From: Aporrectodea caliginosa | Taxonomy: Eukaryota > Annelida > Clitellata > Crassiclitellata > Lumbricidae | Reading direction: 5' to 3' | Assembly (NCBI GenBank): GCA_020284085.1 | Contig: JACEVL010000480.1 | Span: forward strand, 761,501-825,500 | Length of the DNA: 64,000 bases | Shown: piece after piece, positions 50,170 to 59,857 of the stretch | Layout: each line of letters starts with the position of its first letter | Numbering within the stretch: the stretch's first letter is position 1 | Position numbers and translations under genes: made by a program | The notes under the pieces: generated by a model | What the model saw: only the letters and a program-made list of their open reading frames with translations | Database searches by the model: none | Told to the model about the DNA's origin: nothing

Positions 50170-53106
50170 ATGTCTTCTCACCACCCAAACAAAGTACTGC
50201 GCTCACGCCAACTCCGAGAAATTACCCCTACTTCTACGAACTATTTATCACCTGGATGTAAAGTCGGTTCCTGGAATGCTCGATCAGTATCCAATAAATC
50301 AGCTACAATACAAGATTACTTCATGTCTGAAAACCTAGACATTTTTGCAGTTGTGGAGACTTTCCATGAGTCATCTTATTCTCCAGGGATTATTGCTTGT
50401 ACACCACCCAAATATAAATTCATGGAGAAAGCTCGACCACTTCCAGCCAATACTTTGAATCTTTCAGGACCGCTTGGTGGTGGTATTTGCATTATTTACA
50501 AAGACCATTTTCAAGCTTCAGTGAAGGACTCTGGAAATTATAAAACATTTGAAAACCTTACATCATATTTTACATTTCGGGACGCACACATGCTGATCAT
50601 CGTTGTCTACCGTCCTGGATCCGAAAGCATCACTTCGACTTTTTTTGATGAATTCACTGAATTAATCCTTTTTACCTCCAAATTCACTTGTCAAATTCTC
50701 ATCCTTGGTGATATCAACATACATCTCGACCTACCAAATGACCGGAATGTAAAACGTTTCAATCGTCTACTCTCTGCCTACAATCTGAAACAACTTGTGA
50801 CCGGCTCTACACATCAACATGGTCATACTCTTGACATCATTATCATTCGCAACTCCGACTCACTGGTCAGTGATATTGTCATCTCACCTCCTACTTTCTC
50901 CGACCACTCGCTTATTGCCTTCAATATCCGCCATCACAGTCCACCCATAATACGACAAACAACATTCCGTCGCTCGTACAAAGATTTTGACTGTAATGCA
51001 TTTGAATCTGACCTTCGGAAATCAGACATCTTTACGCTAACATCTACGACAACTAGTACGAATATCGAGGCTGATCAACTTTTTTCGCTTTACGACACGA
51101 CTATGGAACAACTCCTGGACTTACACGCTCCTCTTCGGAAAATAACTATACGAAAAGAACTTAACTGCCCATGGTATGACGGTGAATGTTCTACTTCGAA
51201 GAAATTTACTCGCAAACTGGAGAAGATTCACTTAAAGTCACCGTCTGATACTGCAAAAGAAGAACGATGGCGCATCCAGATTCGAACCCAACGTCGTTTG
51301 TTCCAACAGAAACGCTGTAGCTACTATCGTCGTAGCATCGACGAAGCTGCTGGCGATGGCAAAACCCTTTGGAAAAATCTACACTCTCTACTATCTCCTC
51401 CGAATAACTCCTCATCTTCCTGCATTACGTCAGATGAACACTTAGACTTCTTTGCTGGAAAAATAGATGAGATACGTGAATCAACCAAAGATGCTCCTCC
51501 GCCAAAATTCTCAGATCTGCCTCCTCCGTCGCATACCCTTGTAGCATTTGATGAAATTGCTGCTATTCATGTGGAAAAGATGCTTGCTGACTCTTCTACG
51601 AAACAATGTGAACTTGATTCTGCACCCGTCTGGCTTCTAAAAACTCTGTCTTCTGTCTTTGCACCTATCTTAGCGCTTCTCATTAATGTCTCTCTATCTC
51701 AGTCCACTCTCCCTGATAAACATAAACGAGCCATCATCCGACCTCGTATCAAAAAGCCTGACCTTGACCAATCAGACCCTGCAAACTTTCGTCCCATCTC
51801 AAATCTGTCATTCATTTCTAAGCTTATTGAACGAGTTGTCCATCTGCAGCTCTCAAACTTTATTGAAACACACAACTTACTCCCTCTAACACAATCTGGC
51901 TTTAGACGATTCCATTCCACAGAAACAGCTGTTTTAAAGGTATATAATGATATTGTGTCAGCTCTTGATCTAGGGTTCATAACGGTTCTTCTCCTCCTTG
52001 ACTTTAGTGCCGCATTTGATTGTGTTGACCATACTATCCTTCTCCAGATTCTTGAAAAGCAATTTGGAATCTCTGCATCTGCACTTCTCTGGATTTCCTC
52101 TTTTCTCACTTCCAGGACTCACAACGTCTGTTCTGGTGGTAAATTTTCTAGAACTGCAAATTTGATCTTTGGTGTTCCCCAGGGCTCCATTCTTGGTCCT
52201 CTGCTTTTCATCCTCTACACATCTAACATCGCCAAAATTGCACAATGTTGTGGTATTTCTATCCATATCTACGCTGATGACACCCAACTATATATAAAAC
52301 TTTCGACCGCTAACATTGATAACTCAAAAACCAGACTCATTGCTTGCTTCCATCAGATACAGTCTTGGTGTGCATCCATGCGCCTGAAGCTAAATACGAA
52401 GAAAACGGAATTGATATGGTTTGACCGTCGATCCAGACCACATCTTGACTTGAAAACTCTCTGCCTGCAACTAGATGAAACCTGCTCTATCCAGCCTTCT
52501 AATGTAGTTCGTGATCTTGGAGTTTTTCTTGATAGTAAACTTTCTATGTCTAATCATATTGGCTCTATCACTAAAGCTTGTTTCTTTCATCTCCGACGAA
52601 TACGCCAAATCAAGCGCTGCCTTAATGAGCGTTGCCTTCATATCTTAGTCCATTCACTTGTATTATCCAGGATTGACTACTGTAACTCAATACTCTATGG
52701 TCTGCCAAAATCCATCCTTTCACCGCTTACTTCTGTTATCCACTCTGCAGCTCGTCTAGTCAAGAACCTTGGCCCTAGAGATCACATCACCAACTCCCTT
52801 CAGCAATTACACTGGTTACCCATTCAGGCTCGGATATCCTTTAAAATCTGTCTTTTCATGTTCAAAATAATGTCAGGTTCTGCTCCTCCTTACTTATCAT
52901 CTCTAGTCACACCATGTGCTGCTCTTGAATCAAGACGTGGTTTGCGATCGGCTTCGAAAAGAGACTTTGTAATCAAAAGAACAAATCTTCAATTTGGAAA
53001 CAGAATGTTTGAAGTAGCTGGTCCAGCTGAATGGAACCACAGTATAAATAATTATAATGTGATGGAACTCTCTACCAGAACTAATCCGAAGATCATCCTC
53101 GATTAA
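50170..53106 (+). CDS. LINE ORF2: AP endonuclease plus reverse transcriptase
   Basis: The frame is open from 49864, but the likely start is the Met at 50170. The numbers here count from that Met. An apurinic-type endonuclease occupies about residues 30-255 (WNARS, VVET, GDINIHLD, TFSDHSL). It nicks target DNA. A linker follows, then RT at about 510-780 with NFRPISNLS, TQSGFR, DFSAAFDCVDHTILL, GVPQGSILGPLLFILYT and the catalytic YADDTQLY. The thumb (SRIDYCNSILYGLP) and tail complete it. Only one lesion was found: 31 bases at 53038-53068, bounded by TGGAAC repeats, shift the frame and remove the last 25 or so residues (LKTYLFSKYYD follows in another frame). Otherwise intact, so a young copy. 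Confidence 0.88.
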   Translation: MSSHHPNKVLRSRQLREITPTSTNYLSPGCKVGSWNARSVSNKSATIQDYFMSENLDIFAVVETFHESSYSPGIIACTPPKYKFMEKARPLPANTLNLSGPLGGGICIIYKDHFQASVKDSGNYKTFENLTSYFTFRDAHMLIIVVYRPGSESITSTFFDEFTELILFTSKFTCQILILGDINIHLDLPNDRNVKRFNRLLSAYNLKQLVTGSTHQHGHTLDIIIIRNSDSLVSDIVISPPTFSDHSLIAFNIRHHSPPIIRQTTFRRSYKDFDCNAFESDLRKSDIFTLTSTTTSTNIEADQLFSLYDTTMEQLLDLHAPLRKITIRKELNCPWYDGECSTSKKFTRKLEKIHLKSPSDTAKEERWRIQIRTQRRLFQQKRCSYYRRSIDEAAGDGKTLWKNLHSLLSPPNNSSSSCITSDEHLDFFAGKIDEIRESTKDAPPPKFSDLPPPSHTLVAFDEIAAIHVEKMLADSSTKQCELDSAPVWLLKTLSSVFAPILALLINVSLSQSTLPDKHKRAIIRPRIKKPDLDQSDPANFRPISNLSFISKLIERVVHLQLSNFIETHNLLPLTQSGFRRFHSTETAVLKVYNDIVSALDLGFITVLLLLDFSAAFDCVDHTILLQILEKQFGISASALLWISSFLTSRTHNVCSGGKFSRTANLIFGVPQGSILGPLLFILYTSNIAKIAQCCGISIHIYADDTQLYIKLSTANIDNSKTRLIACFHQIQSWCASMRLKLNTKKTELIWFDRRSRPHLDLKTLCLQLDETCSIQPSNVVRDLGVFLDSKLSMSNHIGSITKACFFHLRRIRQIKRCLNERCLHILVHSLVLSRIDYCNSILYGLPKSILSPLTSVIHSAARLVKNLGPRDHITNSLQQLHWLPIQARISFKICLFMFKIMSGSAPPYLSSLVTPCAALESRRGLRSASKRDFVIKRTNLQFGNRMFEVAGPAEWNHSINNYNVMELSTRTNPKIILD
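53038..53068 (+). other. 31-nt frameshifting insertion in the LINE ORF
   Basis: TGGAAC occurs at 53032-53037 and 53063-53068. The intervening 25 bases include CAGTATAAATAATTATAATG. Without it the conserved AEWN...LPELIR junction would be in frame. Confidence 0.75.
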
Positions 53107-53243
53107 TATTTTTAAATCTAAACTTAAAACGTATCTCTTCTCCAAGTACTATGATTAGTAAGTACATTGTAACGCGTCCTTTGAGTAAGACTTTGTTTTA
53201 TTAAGGCGCGTTATAAATGCAAGTTGTATTGTATTGTATTGTA

Positions 53244-53629
53244 TAATAGTGGTGTACCGGTCCATCATTCGCGCTAGTCAATTTTCCTAATCCACTTAAT
53301 CCAGCCTCGTTATCCACGTGGTCCTCCGTAGGCTTTCTGAATTAGACAATAAAGATTGCATCAGTCACCACATTCTTTCGAGGATATTTCTCGACCTAGT
53401 CGGATTCTGTAATGTCTACTTAGCCACCCACGTGGATTTACGCCTTTTTGAACGATTCTAAGACCTACAGTCGTCACTTCACTGCCACCGTCATGTTCTT
53501 TGTATGTGTTGAAAACGAACAGCCACGTTTTCCAGTGCTGCTCCGCAGGCCCACAGAATTGGACAATACTTATAACAATAACATCAACCACCATTTGTAC
53601 TTTCAAATATCATGACAGGAGTCGAATAT
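53244..53629. other. No gene recognised
   Basis: An 81-codon minus frame (QFCGPAEQHWKTWLFVFNTY) exists but lacks splice or domain support. Confidence 0.35.
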
Positions 53630-53638
53630 CTACCGTTA

Positions 53639-54509
53639 GGTACCCCGTCAGAACGGCCCAGGACAAATCGGCCCCGACAAAACGGCCCCGACAAATGGGC
53701 CCCGACAAAACGACCCCGACAAAACGGCCCCCGTCAAAATGGCCTCGACAAAACAGCCCCGTCAAATCGGCTCCCGTCAAATCGGCCCCCGTCATATCGG
53801 CCCCCGTCATATCGGCCCCCGTCAAATCGGCCCCCGTCAAATCGGCCCCAGTCATATCGGCCCCAGTCACATAGGCCACTCACAAAATATCTCATGTCCC
53901 ACGTACTTTTAAGTTGGATTGATGAAAAGAATTCTTTGCGTAAATAGAACTCGGATTGGTAAAACCGTAGTTCACGTTGCCAAATTATTTTACGTGGTCA
54001 GTTTAAAATGGAAGTTGGATTGCGGAAAATAATTTTGGCGTTAAAATGGAAGTTGGATTTATGAAAAATAATTCGTTGCGTAAATAGAAGTTGGATTTAT
54101 GATAGTTGTCATTGAAAGCATTTAAATAATTAAATACGCCAACCAGTTAGCATTAGACGATGGTCTCCGCAGTCCATTGTCCAGCTGAACCGTCGCTTGA
54201 GGCCTCATTTCAATATATTATAGTTTGTCAGCGTAAGCTTAAAAGTACCTGTAACATTGGATATTTTGTATGGGGCCGATATGACTGGGGCCGATATGAC
54301 GGGGCCGATTTGACGGGGCCGATATGACGGGGGCCGATATGACGGGGGCCGATTTGACGGGAGCCGATTTGACGGGGCTGTTTTGTCGAGGCCATTTTGA
54401 CGGGGGCCGTTTTGTCGGGGCCGTTTTGTCGGGGCCGTTTTGTCGGGGCCCATTTGTCGGGGCCGTTTTGTCGGGGCCGATTTGTCCTGGGCCGTTCTGA
54501 CGGGTCACC
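53639..54509. mobile_element. Foldback element F3
   Basis: Inverted arms of about 240 bp are built from CGACAAAACGGCCC and CGTCAAATCGGCCCC tandem units. The ends are GGTACCCCGTCAGAACG / CGTTCTGACGGGTCACC. A perfect 9-bp duplication CTACCGTTA (53630-53638, 54510-54518) flanks it. The core holds three AAGTTGGATTGATGAAAA-type units (53910-54105). No coding capacity; repeat frames (TGADLTGAD) are artefacts. Confidence 0.9.
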
Positions 54510-54518
54510 CTACCGTTA

Positions 54519-54940
54519 TACCTCGAATACGACACCTTTGCAGCATAAACCGGTGACCCATGAACACACCATTACCTCGAACACTTAGTCACTTACCATC
54601 ATCAACCAGACGGATGGCGCCTTCCAGGTTGCTTGCTAGTCCTACATGAGGACTGGGCGCCTGTTTATGGCTGCCGCTACTTTATTAATTATATTATTAT
54701 TACTATACCTTATTATTACTTCTGTGTTTTATTTTCTTTTCAATCTCTTAAGTAAACATTTCTGCGTTTTTGTCAGATTGTTTTCTCATTAAACGAATAT
54801 ATATATACTTCCTTACTTACTATCGTGAAGCATTCGCGCCATCGACTTCTAATTATAGATATCGATGACGTATATACGATGATTCGCGCGCATGCAATAA
54901 ATGACATCATTTCCGGAGTTGGTCGCATGTAAATAAACAA
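54519..54940. other. No gene recognised
   Basis: A LINE-like 3' scrap near 54595-54700 (TGAGGACTGGGCGCCTG). Otherwise AT-rich. Confidence 0.35.
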
Positions 54941-54941
54941 G

Positions 54942-55075
54942 AGAAGAGATGGATAGATAACGTACTGGAGGACATAGAAGACAGAGGATGGGACTTAAGA
55001 AGGGCAGTAGAACTCGCAAGAGACCGACCGAAATGGAGAAGTTTCGTTAGAGCCTCATCGTCAGCGAATACTTGA
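54942..55075 (+). mobile_element. LINE RT C-terminal scrap
   Basis: RRWIDNVLEDIEDRGWDLRR, AVELARDRPKWRSFVRAS and stop: the RTE-like C-terminal motif (RW.D.i..D....G.dl..A..la.DR..WR..V). Confidence 0.65.
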
Positions 55076-55732
55076 CGGAGGAGAAAGAAAGAAAAAGAAA
55101 GAAATAAACAAGCGAGGTAGAAGAACCGCATGTAGGCCTAAATGGTTATTTTAACGAATAATAACAAACATCTTAAGTTTACCGTCAGGCCTACAAGAAT
55201 GAAAGGTGAACATCGACTAAAGCGTAGAAAAATAGACACGAAACATGCAGCCATGAAGACGATACCGGTTTCAAGCTTTCTCCGAGTTAACGATGGTATG
55301 TAGCATAGGGTGGAGTGAAAGTTATAGGAAAATATTTTTTGGGAGAATCTTCAATTGGCTGGGGGTGCAAAACTTGTGTATGGATACTAGTAGTGCTAGC
55401 GTAAAATATCTTGCCTCTAGTATTATGTTTTGAGGTGCCCCAACTGTAAAAACCAATCTCATTATAACCGAAAAATTGAGATCTTTCGTAATGTGTTAAA
55501 TTGTCTAATTTGCATACTATAAATGCTGTAACCTCACTGATATGAACGGAATAAACTATGCACAATTACTTTCACATGAACACTAAATAATGCAAATTCT
55601 TAGACTGAAATTGGTTTGATTAGAATTATTTGTTGAAAAATTGTTTCTGTGAAGTTTCCTCGAATCACTCTTCAAACGTATCCTCTGTGCTCAAAAATCA
55701 GATTTTGAAGCAAACGTCTTAATACAGCCTCT

Positions 55733-56406
55733 TCATTCCAGTACTGTGGCCCGTATAAATCCCATCACTTTGATCTTAATTTTACACAGACAGTCAAACA
55801 GACGGTGACTCTTCAGTTTCAAGTCTGATACATCTTTAACTTGCTTGGGTAAGACAAGGAAACTTTGGAAATTCAATAATGGTTTCGTTTCATTCGCATT
55901 CTTTGTTCTTGACAAGTTCCTGAATTTCTTCTTATGACAGCAGCCTTTTACGAGGAGGTTCACAAGTTCCAGACATCTGCTGGTTTCTTTCCAACTTATT
56001 AAGTCAACGTAATCTGTAGCAGCAAAGTTAAAAGTTGGCCCACGTAACTGTCTGACTGTAGTGGATCTTCCGTGTCGTCCGGATGCCAGTTCTCTTATAT
56101 AATCTCTGTCATCGGCTAATGTCGCAAGCATAAGATTCTCAGCATGTCCAAAGAAGACATTCCTTTGTACTACTGGAGCCACAATCTCCAGGATACCTTT
56201 GGACAAGTATCTTGATAATGCAATCATTCGATGACGATGGCGATAACCTTCTGTGATGGTTCTGCAGACTCAGCATGGAAACGCAGAATTTTGTTAGTAG
56301 TTGTAAGCCATCTTGAATGAACTACTGGACCTGGGTTTCGATTATCAACTTCATCAGGGCATTTCCAAGCAGCTTTACACCACCGTTCTTCAACAGCATG
56401 CGACAC
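55733..56406 (-). pseudogene. Broken ORF of the TIR transposon
   Basis: The first part (56406-56224) reads AWKCPDEVDNRNPGPVVHSR then WLTTTNKILRF and stops. The second (56227-55733) reads MIALSRYLSKGILEIVAPVV, FGHAENLMLATLADDRDYIR and GPTFNFAATDYVDLISWKE. I recognise the NPGPVVHSRWLT ... HxENLxLAxLxDxxxxIRELA pattern as a multicopy, unnamed protein of invertebrate genomes. No transposase triad can be assigned. It is frame-broken and inactive. Confidence 0.65.
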
Positions 56407-56429
56407 CTATTCTGCTATATCAGCTACTG

Positions 56430-57165
56430 CTGGATCATTCATTCATTTCATTCATTCATTCATTTCATTCATTCATTCATTTTAAAGACTTAACGCCCAT
56501 CCAAGAAACCTACTCAGGAGCTCTACCAGCCTCTCAGCCAAGCCGCTCCTTTATTTTTTCCTCTTGTTTGTTATCCTCACGAACGAACAGGGAGAATTTC
56601 ATCATGTCAACACAATGTCGGAAGCACCATTTGAGACTATTCTGAAGGAAAGCTCAATACTGGACAACTGCTAGTTTGTCTTGTTTTCGGCTTCTTGGTT
56701 GCCATTCTTGCAGTCGACTTTCTATTCATTTATTCATTTATTCATTACAGAGATTTATATAGCACCCATTCATGTCTACTACTCAGAAGTGCTCCCGACC
56801 CCAGCACGGCTAAAAAAGACAGTTTTGAGGTTGGAATAGAACGTATCAGAACTGACTCCGGAGAGCAAACGCAGCACCAAGAGGAGCCGTTCCAGACCGA
56901 TGGGCCATCGACTAAGAAGGTGCGGTTCTGCCCGTTAGATGTACAGGCAAACGGGACAAGGAACCCACTCATCTCAGTTGAGCAGAGGCAGCAACGGCCA
57001 GACACACTCAGGGTAGGGCACCAGAGCTCGCGAAGGACGACAGAGGCAAGGCCCAGCAAACACCGCCATACCAAAGCAACGATCCTGTACGTCTTCGTTG
57101 TCGGAGGGGGAGCCAGTGCAGCACGTCCAGCATATAGCCAGAGAGGTTACCGAATCTAGGGATGC
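56430..57165 (-). mobile_element. LINE 3' fragments nested in the TIR transposon
   Basis: (TCATT)n tails at 56440-56480 and 56725-56748 precede AAGACTTAACGCCCATCCAAG and ATAGCACCCATTCATGTCTA. These are minus-strand LINE ends. Confidence 0.5.
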
Positions 57166-57432
57166 GTTTCAGTCTTCAATGTACTAACAAAAGACATAGC
57201 CATAATAAAATAACATTAGTGAAAACAGAACACAGTAAGTTTAACTAAATTCAAGACGTCTATCGAAAATCTAGGCATTTCTGGTTTTTTGGGTGGCCTT
57301 GGGGCACCTCAAGAAGTGCATCAAATTCAATATTATTTTACCCCCAGGCTACTGTGCACAGTACACAACTTTTGCACACCCAGCCGATTCTAAAATGTTA
57401 ACTTCATTTTTTCACTCCACCCTAATGTAGCA

Positions 57433-57624
57433 CTTCGGCCACCAATGACTTTATGTAATGTAAGTAAGTAAGTAAGTAAGAGTTGATGTATTCTTTATTT
57501 GACTACCAGCAAACGTACAGTAGCTTACAGAAGAAATAAATATTAGAAACATTTATGCAAAGTCATAAATAAACGTAGCCTATATTTATTCAGATGATTA
57601 AAAAATACATATAGGCTACTTCGC

Positions 57625-57626
<2 letters not shown>
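57433..57626 (-). mobile_element. LINE 3'-end fragment
   Basis: (TAAG)n tail at 57460-57480, then TATTCTTTATTTGACTACCA. Confidence 0.45.
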
Positions 57627-57707
<81 letters not shown>

Positions 57708-57712
57708 TACTA
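57627..57712. repeat. (AAT)n microsatellite
   Basis: About 28 units. Confidence 0.95.
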
Positions 57713-58195
57713 CTAATCTTTTCTTTATTAAGCGCCTGACAAACGCACTGCGCTGTACATTTACATGTTATGCAATTTAAATCTTAACTACTAACAGAAC
57801 TGACAGCCTGCAATACAACATATGCTTCGCAATTCATCTTAAAGACTTAAACGTAAGTGCACAGCGAGACATAGGCTAACTTTCAACAGCGTATTTGAGT
57901 AGGCATAGGCTAACTTTCAACAGCGTATTTGAATAGGCCCTAGGCACAATCCTAATGGATAATACGGCCTTGAAAGAAGGTCCCTATCTAGATGACGACA
58001 CGCCGATGCAATCAGCCAGTCAGTCAGTCAGTCAGTCGGTCGCTAGTCAGTCAGATTGTCTGTCTATAGTCAGAATTAAAAGCACCGAGATTTTGCTGTT
58101 ATGGTTGTGACTTACAATCGACCTTTTTCAAACCGACAGAGAAAGAAATAGGCAGACAGACAGACAGGCAGGCAGAGTCTTCACTTTACTTCGTA
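57713..58195. other. LINE scrap, then (CAGT)n patches
   Basis: TCTTTATTAAGCGCCTGACA at 57722 is a LINE end. CAGTCAGTCAGTCAGTC at about 58013-58050. A 30-bp unit (GCATAGGCTAACTTTCAAC) repeats at 57868 and 57902. Confidence 0.45.
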
Positions 58196-58253
58196 GATGT
58201 GAAAGCCATGTACGCGAGTGCTGTTACAGGCAGAGTCTATGTCACCATCATCA

Positions 58254-58665
<412 letters not shown>

Positions 58666-58679
58666 CATCATCACCACCA

Positions 58680-59120
58680 CCACCTGTATTATATAGCGTA
58701 ATTTTCAATCGATGGGAAAGTAGTTGTGTGTGAATAAATTGTATACAGGGTCTTCTAACTCTTCTTATATTATAGCACAGAATGGAATATTCTTTATTGT
58801 AGGACCAAGTGCAAACCGAATTTTGGCTAACATGAAAGTTTAAAGGATTGTTTTATCTATTTCTGGATTCGACTATTTATGCAGTCTATATATTGTTTGT
58901 TACTTTTATTTGATGAATCATGAAGTGATTTATAGGTTGATAAATCAACCTTATTATAAAGGTTATTCTGGTGAGACAGTCTGCCGAGAGTAGGCCTATA
59001 TCTCGTAGCCTAATTATGAGTTACAATCCAGCGGTTCAACGCTATCGCGTGCCTGGTTTCTATGAGGCCCTAGAACCTTTATTTGAAGAACTCTAATTTG
59101 AAGAACTCTGATTTTAATTA
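58680..59120. other. No gene recognised
   Basis: AT-rich unique-looking sequence. Confidence 0.35.
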
Positions 59121-59330
59121 TAATAATAATAACAACAACAACAATAATAATAGGCCTAATAATAATAATAATAATGACAATAATAAGACGATTTGTATAG
59201 CGCCCTAGATCAGCCGAGGCCGAAGGAAAGGGCGCTGTACATGAGTTCAAAAAGTTAATGGCTGTCATATTATTGTTTTGGGAGGGACCATGTCATTTCT
59301 TGAAGGGGCGCTATATAAAACTACTGTAAT
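59121..59330. repeat. (AAT)n and two LINE 3' ends
   Basis: TTTGTATAGCGCCCTAGATC (minus) at 59193 and CTTGAAGGGGCGCTATATAA (plus) at 59299. Confidence 0.5.
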
Positions 59331-59857
59331 GTAAGACATGTCCTTCGTTTCTCTGCACAGCTGAGAATAGACGATTAATTATGCGTGGATTGAACCCTCA
59401 CTTTGTCAGTTACGAGTTTGGCTTGCGAGCTTTCGGCCATCAAAGCGCTATAAAAATTTGAAACATTGTAATCTGGCAGAGGAAACATGCAAAAATATTT
59501 CTTGCTTCGGATGAATATTTGTATATTATTTCGGCTGTTAATTAGATCGTCATTATATTATTATCATCGTGATCATTGCTGTAATTACATAAGAATAAAT
59601 TGAGGCGTTTAAATAACGCCATTTAAAATATTATCGCGGCGCTCATTAAACGATGACGTCATTATCGAAAGCCGTTGATCTTCCGGTGACGTAATCTACT
59701 CATTGTTGTCATTGTTGATATCTTGTCATTGTTGATCTCTGGTGTGCTTTGCTTTGCTCGAGTTAACGATTCTTGGATATTATAACAATTAATTGTCTGC
59801 AATTTTCATTGCACTTTCGTGTCTTTTCTTCAGAGCTTGTTAGCTTGTCGAGAGGAG
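59331..59857 (+). other. 5' flank of the Gly-rich repeat gene
   Basis: TTTTCTTCAG at 59824-59833 could be an acceptor, placing the ATG near the start of a second exon. No first exon was identified. Confidence 0.35.

Larger units (their letters stand above)
50100..53243 (+). mobile_element. Nearly full-length L2/CR1-like LINE
   Basis: Contains the long ORF below and a 3' UTR ending AAGGCGCGTTATAAATGCAA then (TTGTA)n. The 5' end is not defined. Sequence at 49850-50000 has GGAGACTCTATTTC-type minirepeats that look unrelated. Confidence 0.85.
55306..57424. mobile_element. 2.1-kb TIR transposon with 8-bp duplication
   Basis: Termini TAGGGTGGAGTGAAA / TTTCACTCCACCCTA with a perfect 8-bp duplication ATGTAGCA (55298-55305, 57425-57432). 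Subterminal GGCTGGGGGTGCAAAACTTG and GTTTTGAGGTGCCCCAA are mirrored at the other end. It contains the broken ORF at 55733-56406 and inserted LINE ends at 56430-57160. Confidence 0.85.

Noticed and set aside
53361..53606. 81-codon minus frame (QFCGPAEQHWKTWLFVFNTY) as an exon
   Set aside because: It looks protein-like, but no good splice sites or partner exons were found.
53500..53947. TGADLTGAD and NRPPSYRP repeat frames, resembling pentapeptide-repeat proteins
   Set aside because: They lie in the tandem units of a foldback arm and have mirror copies at 54205-54535. No start context or selection.
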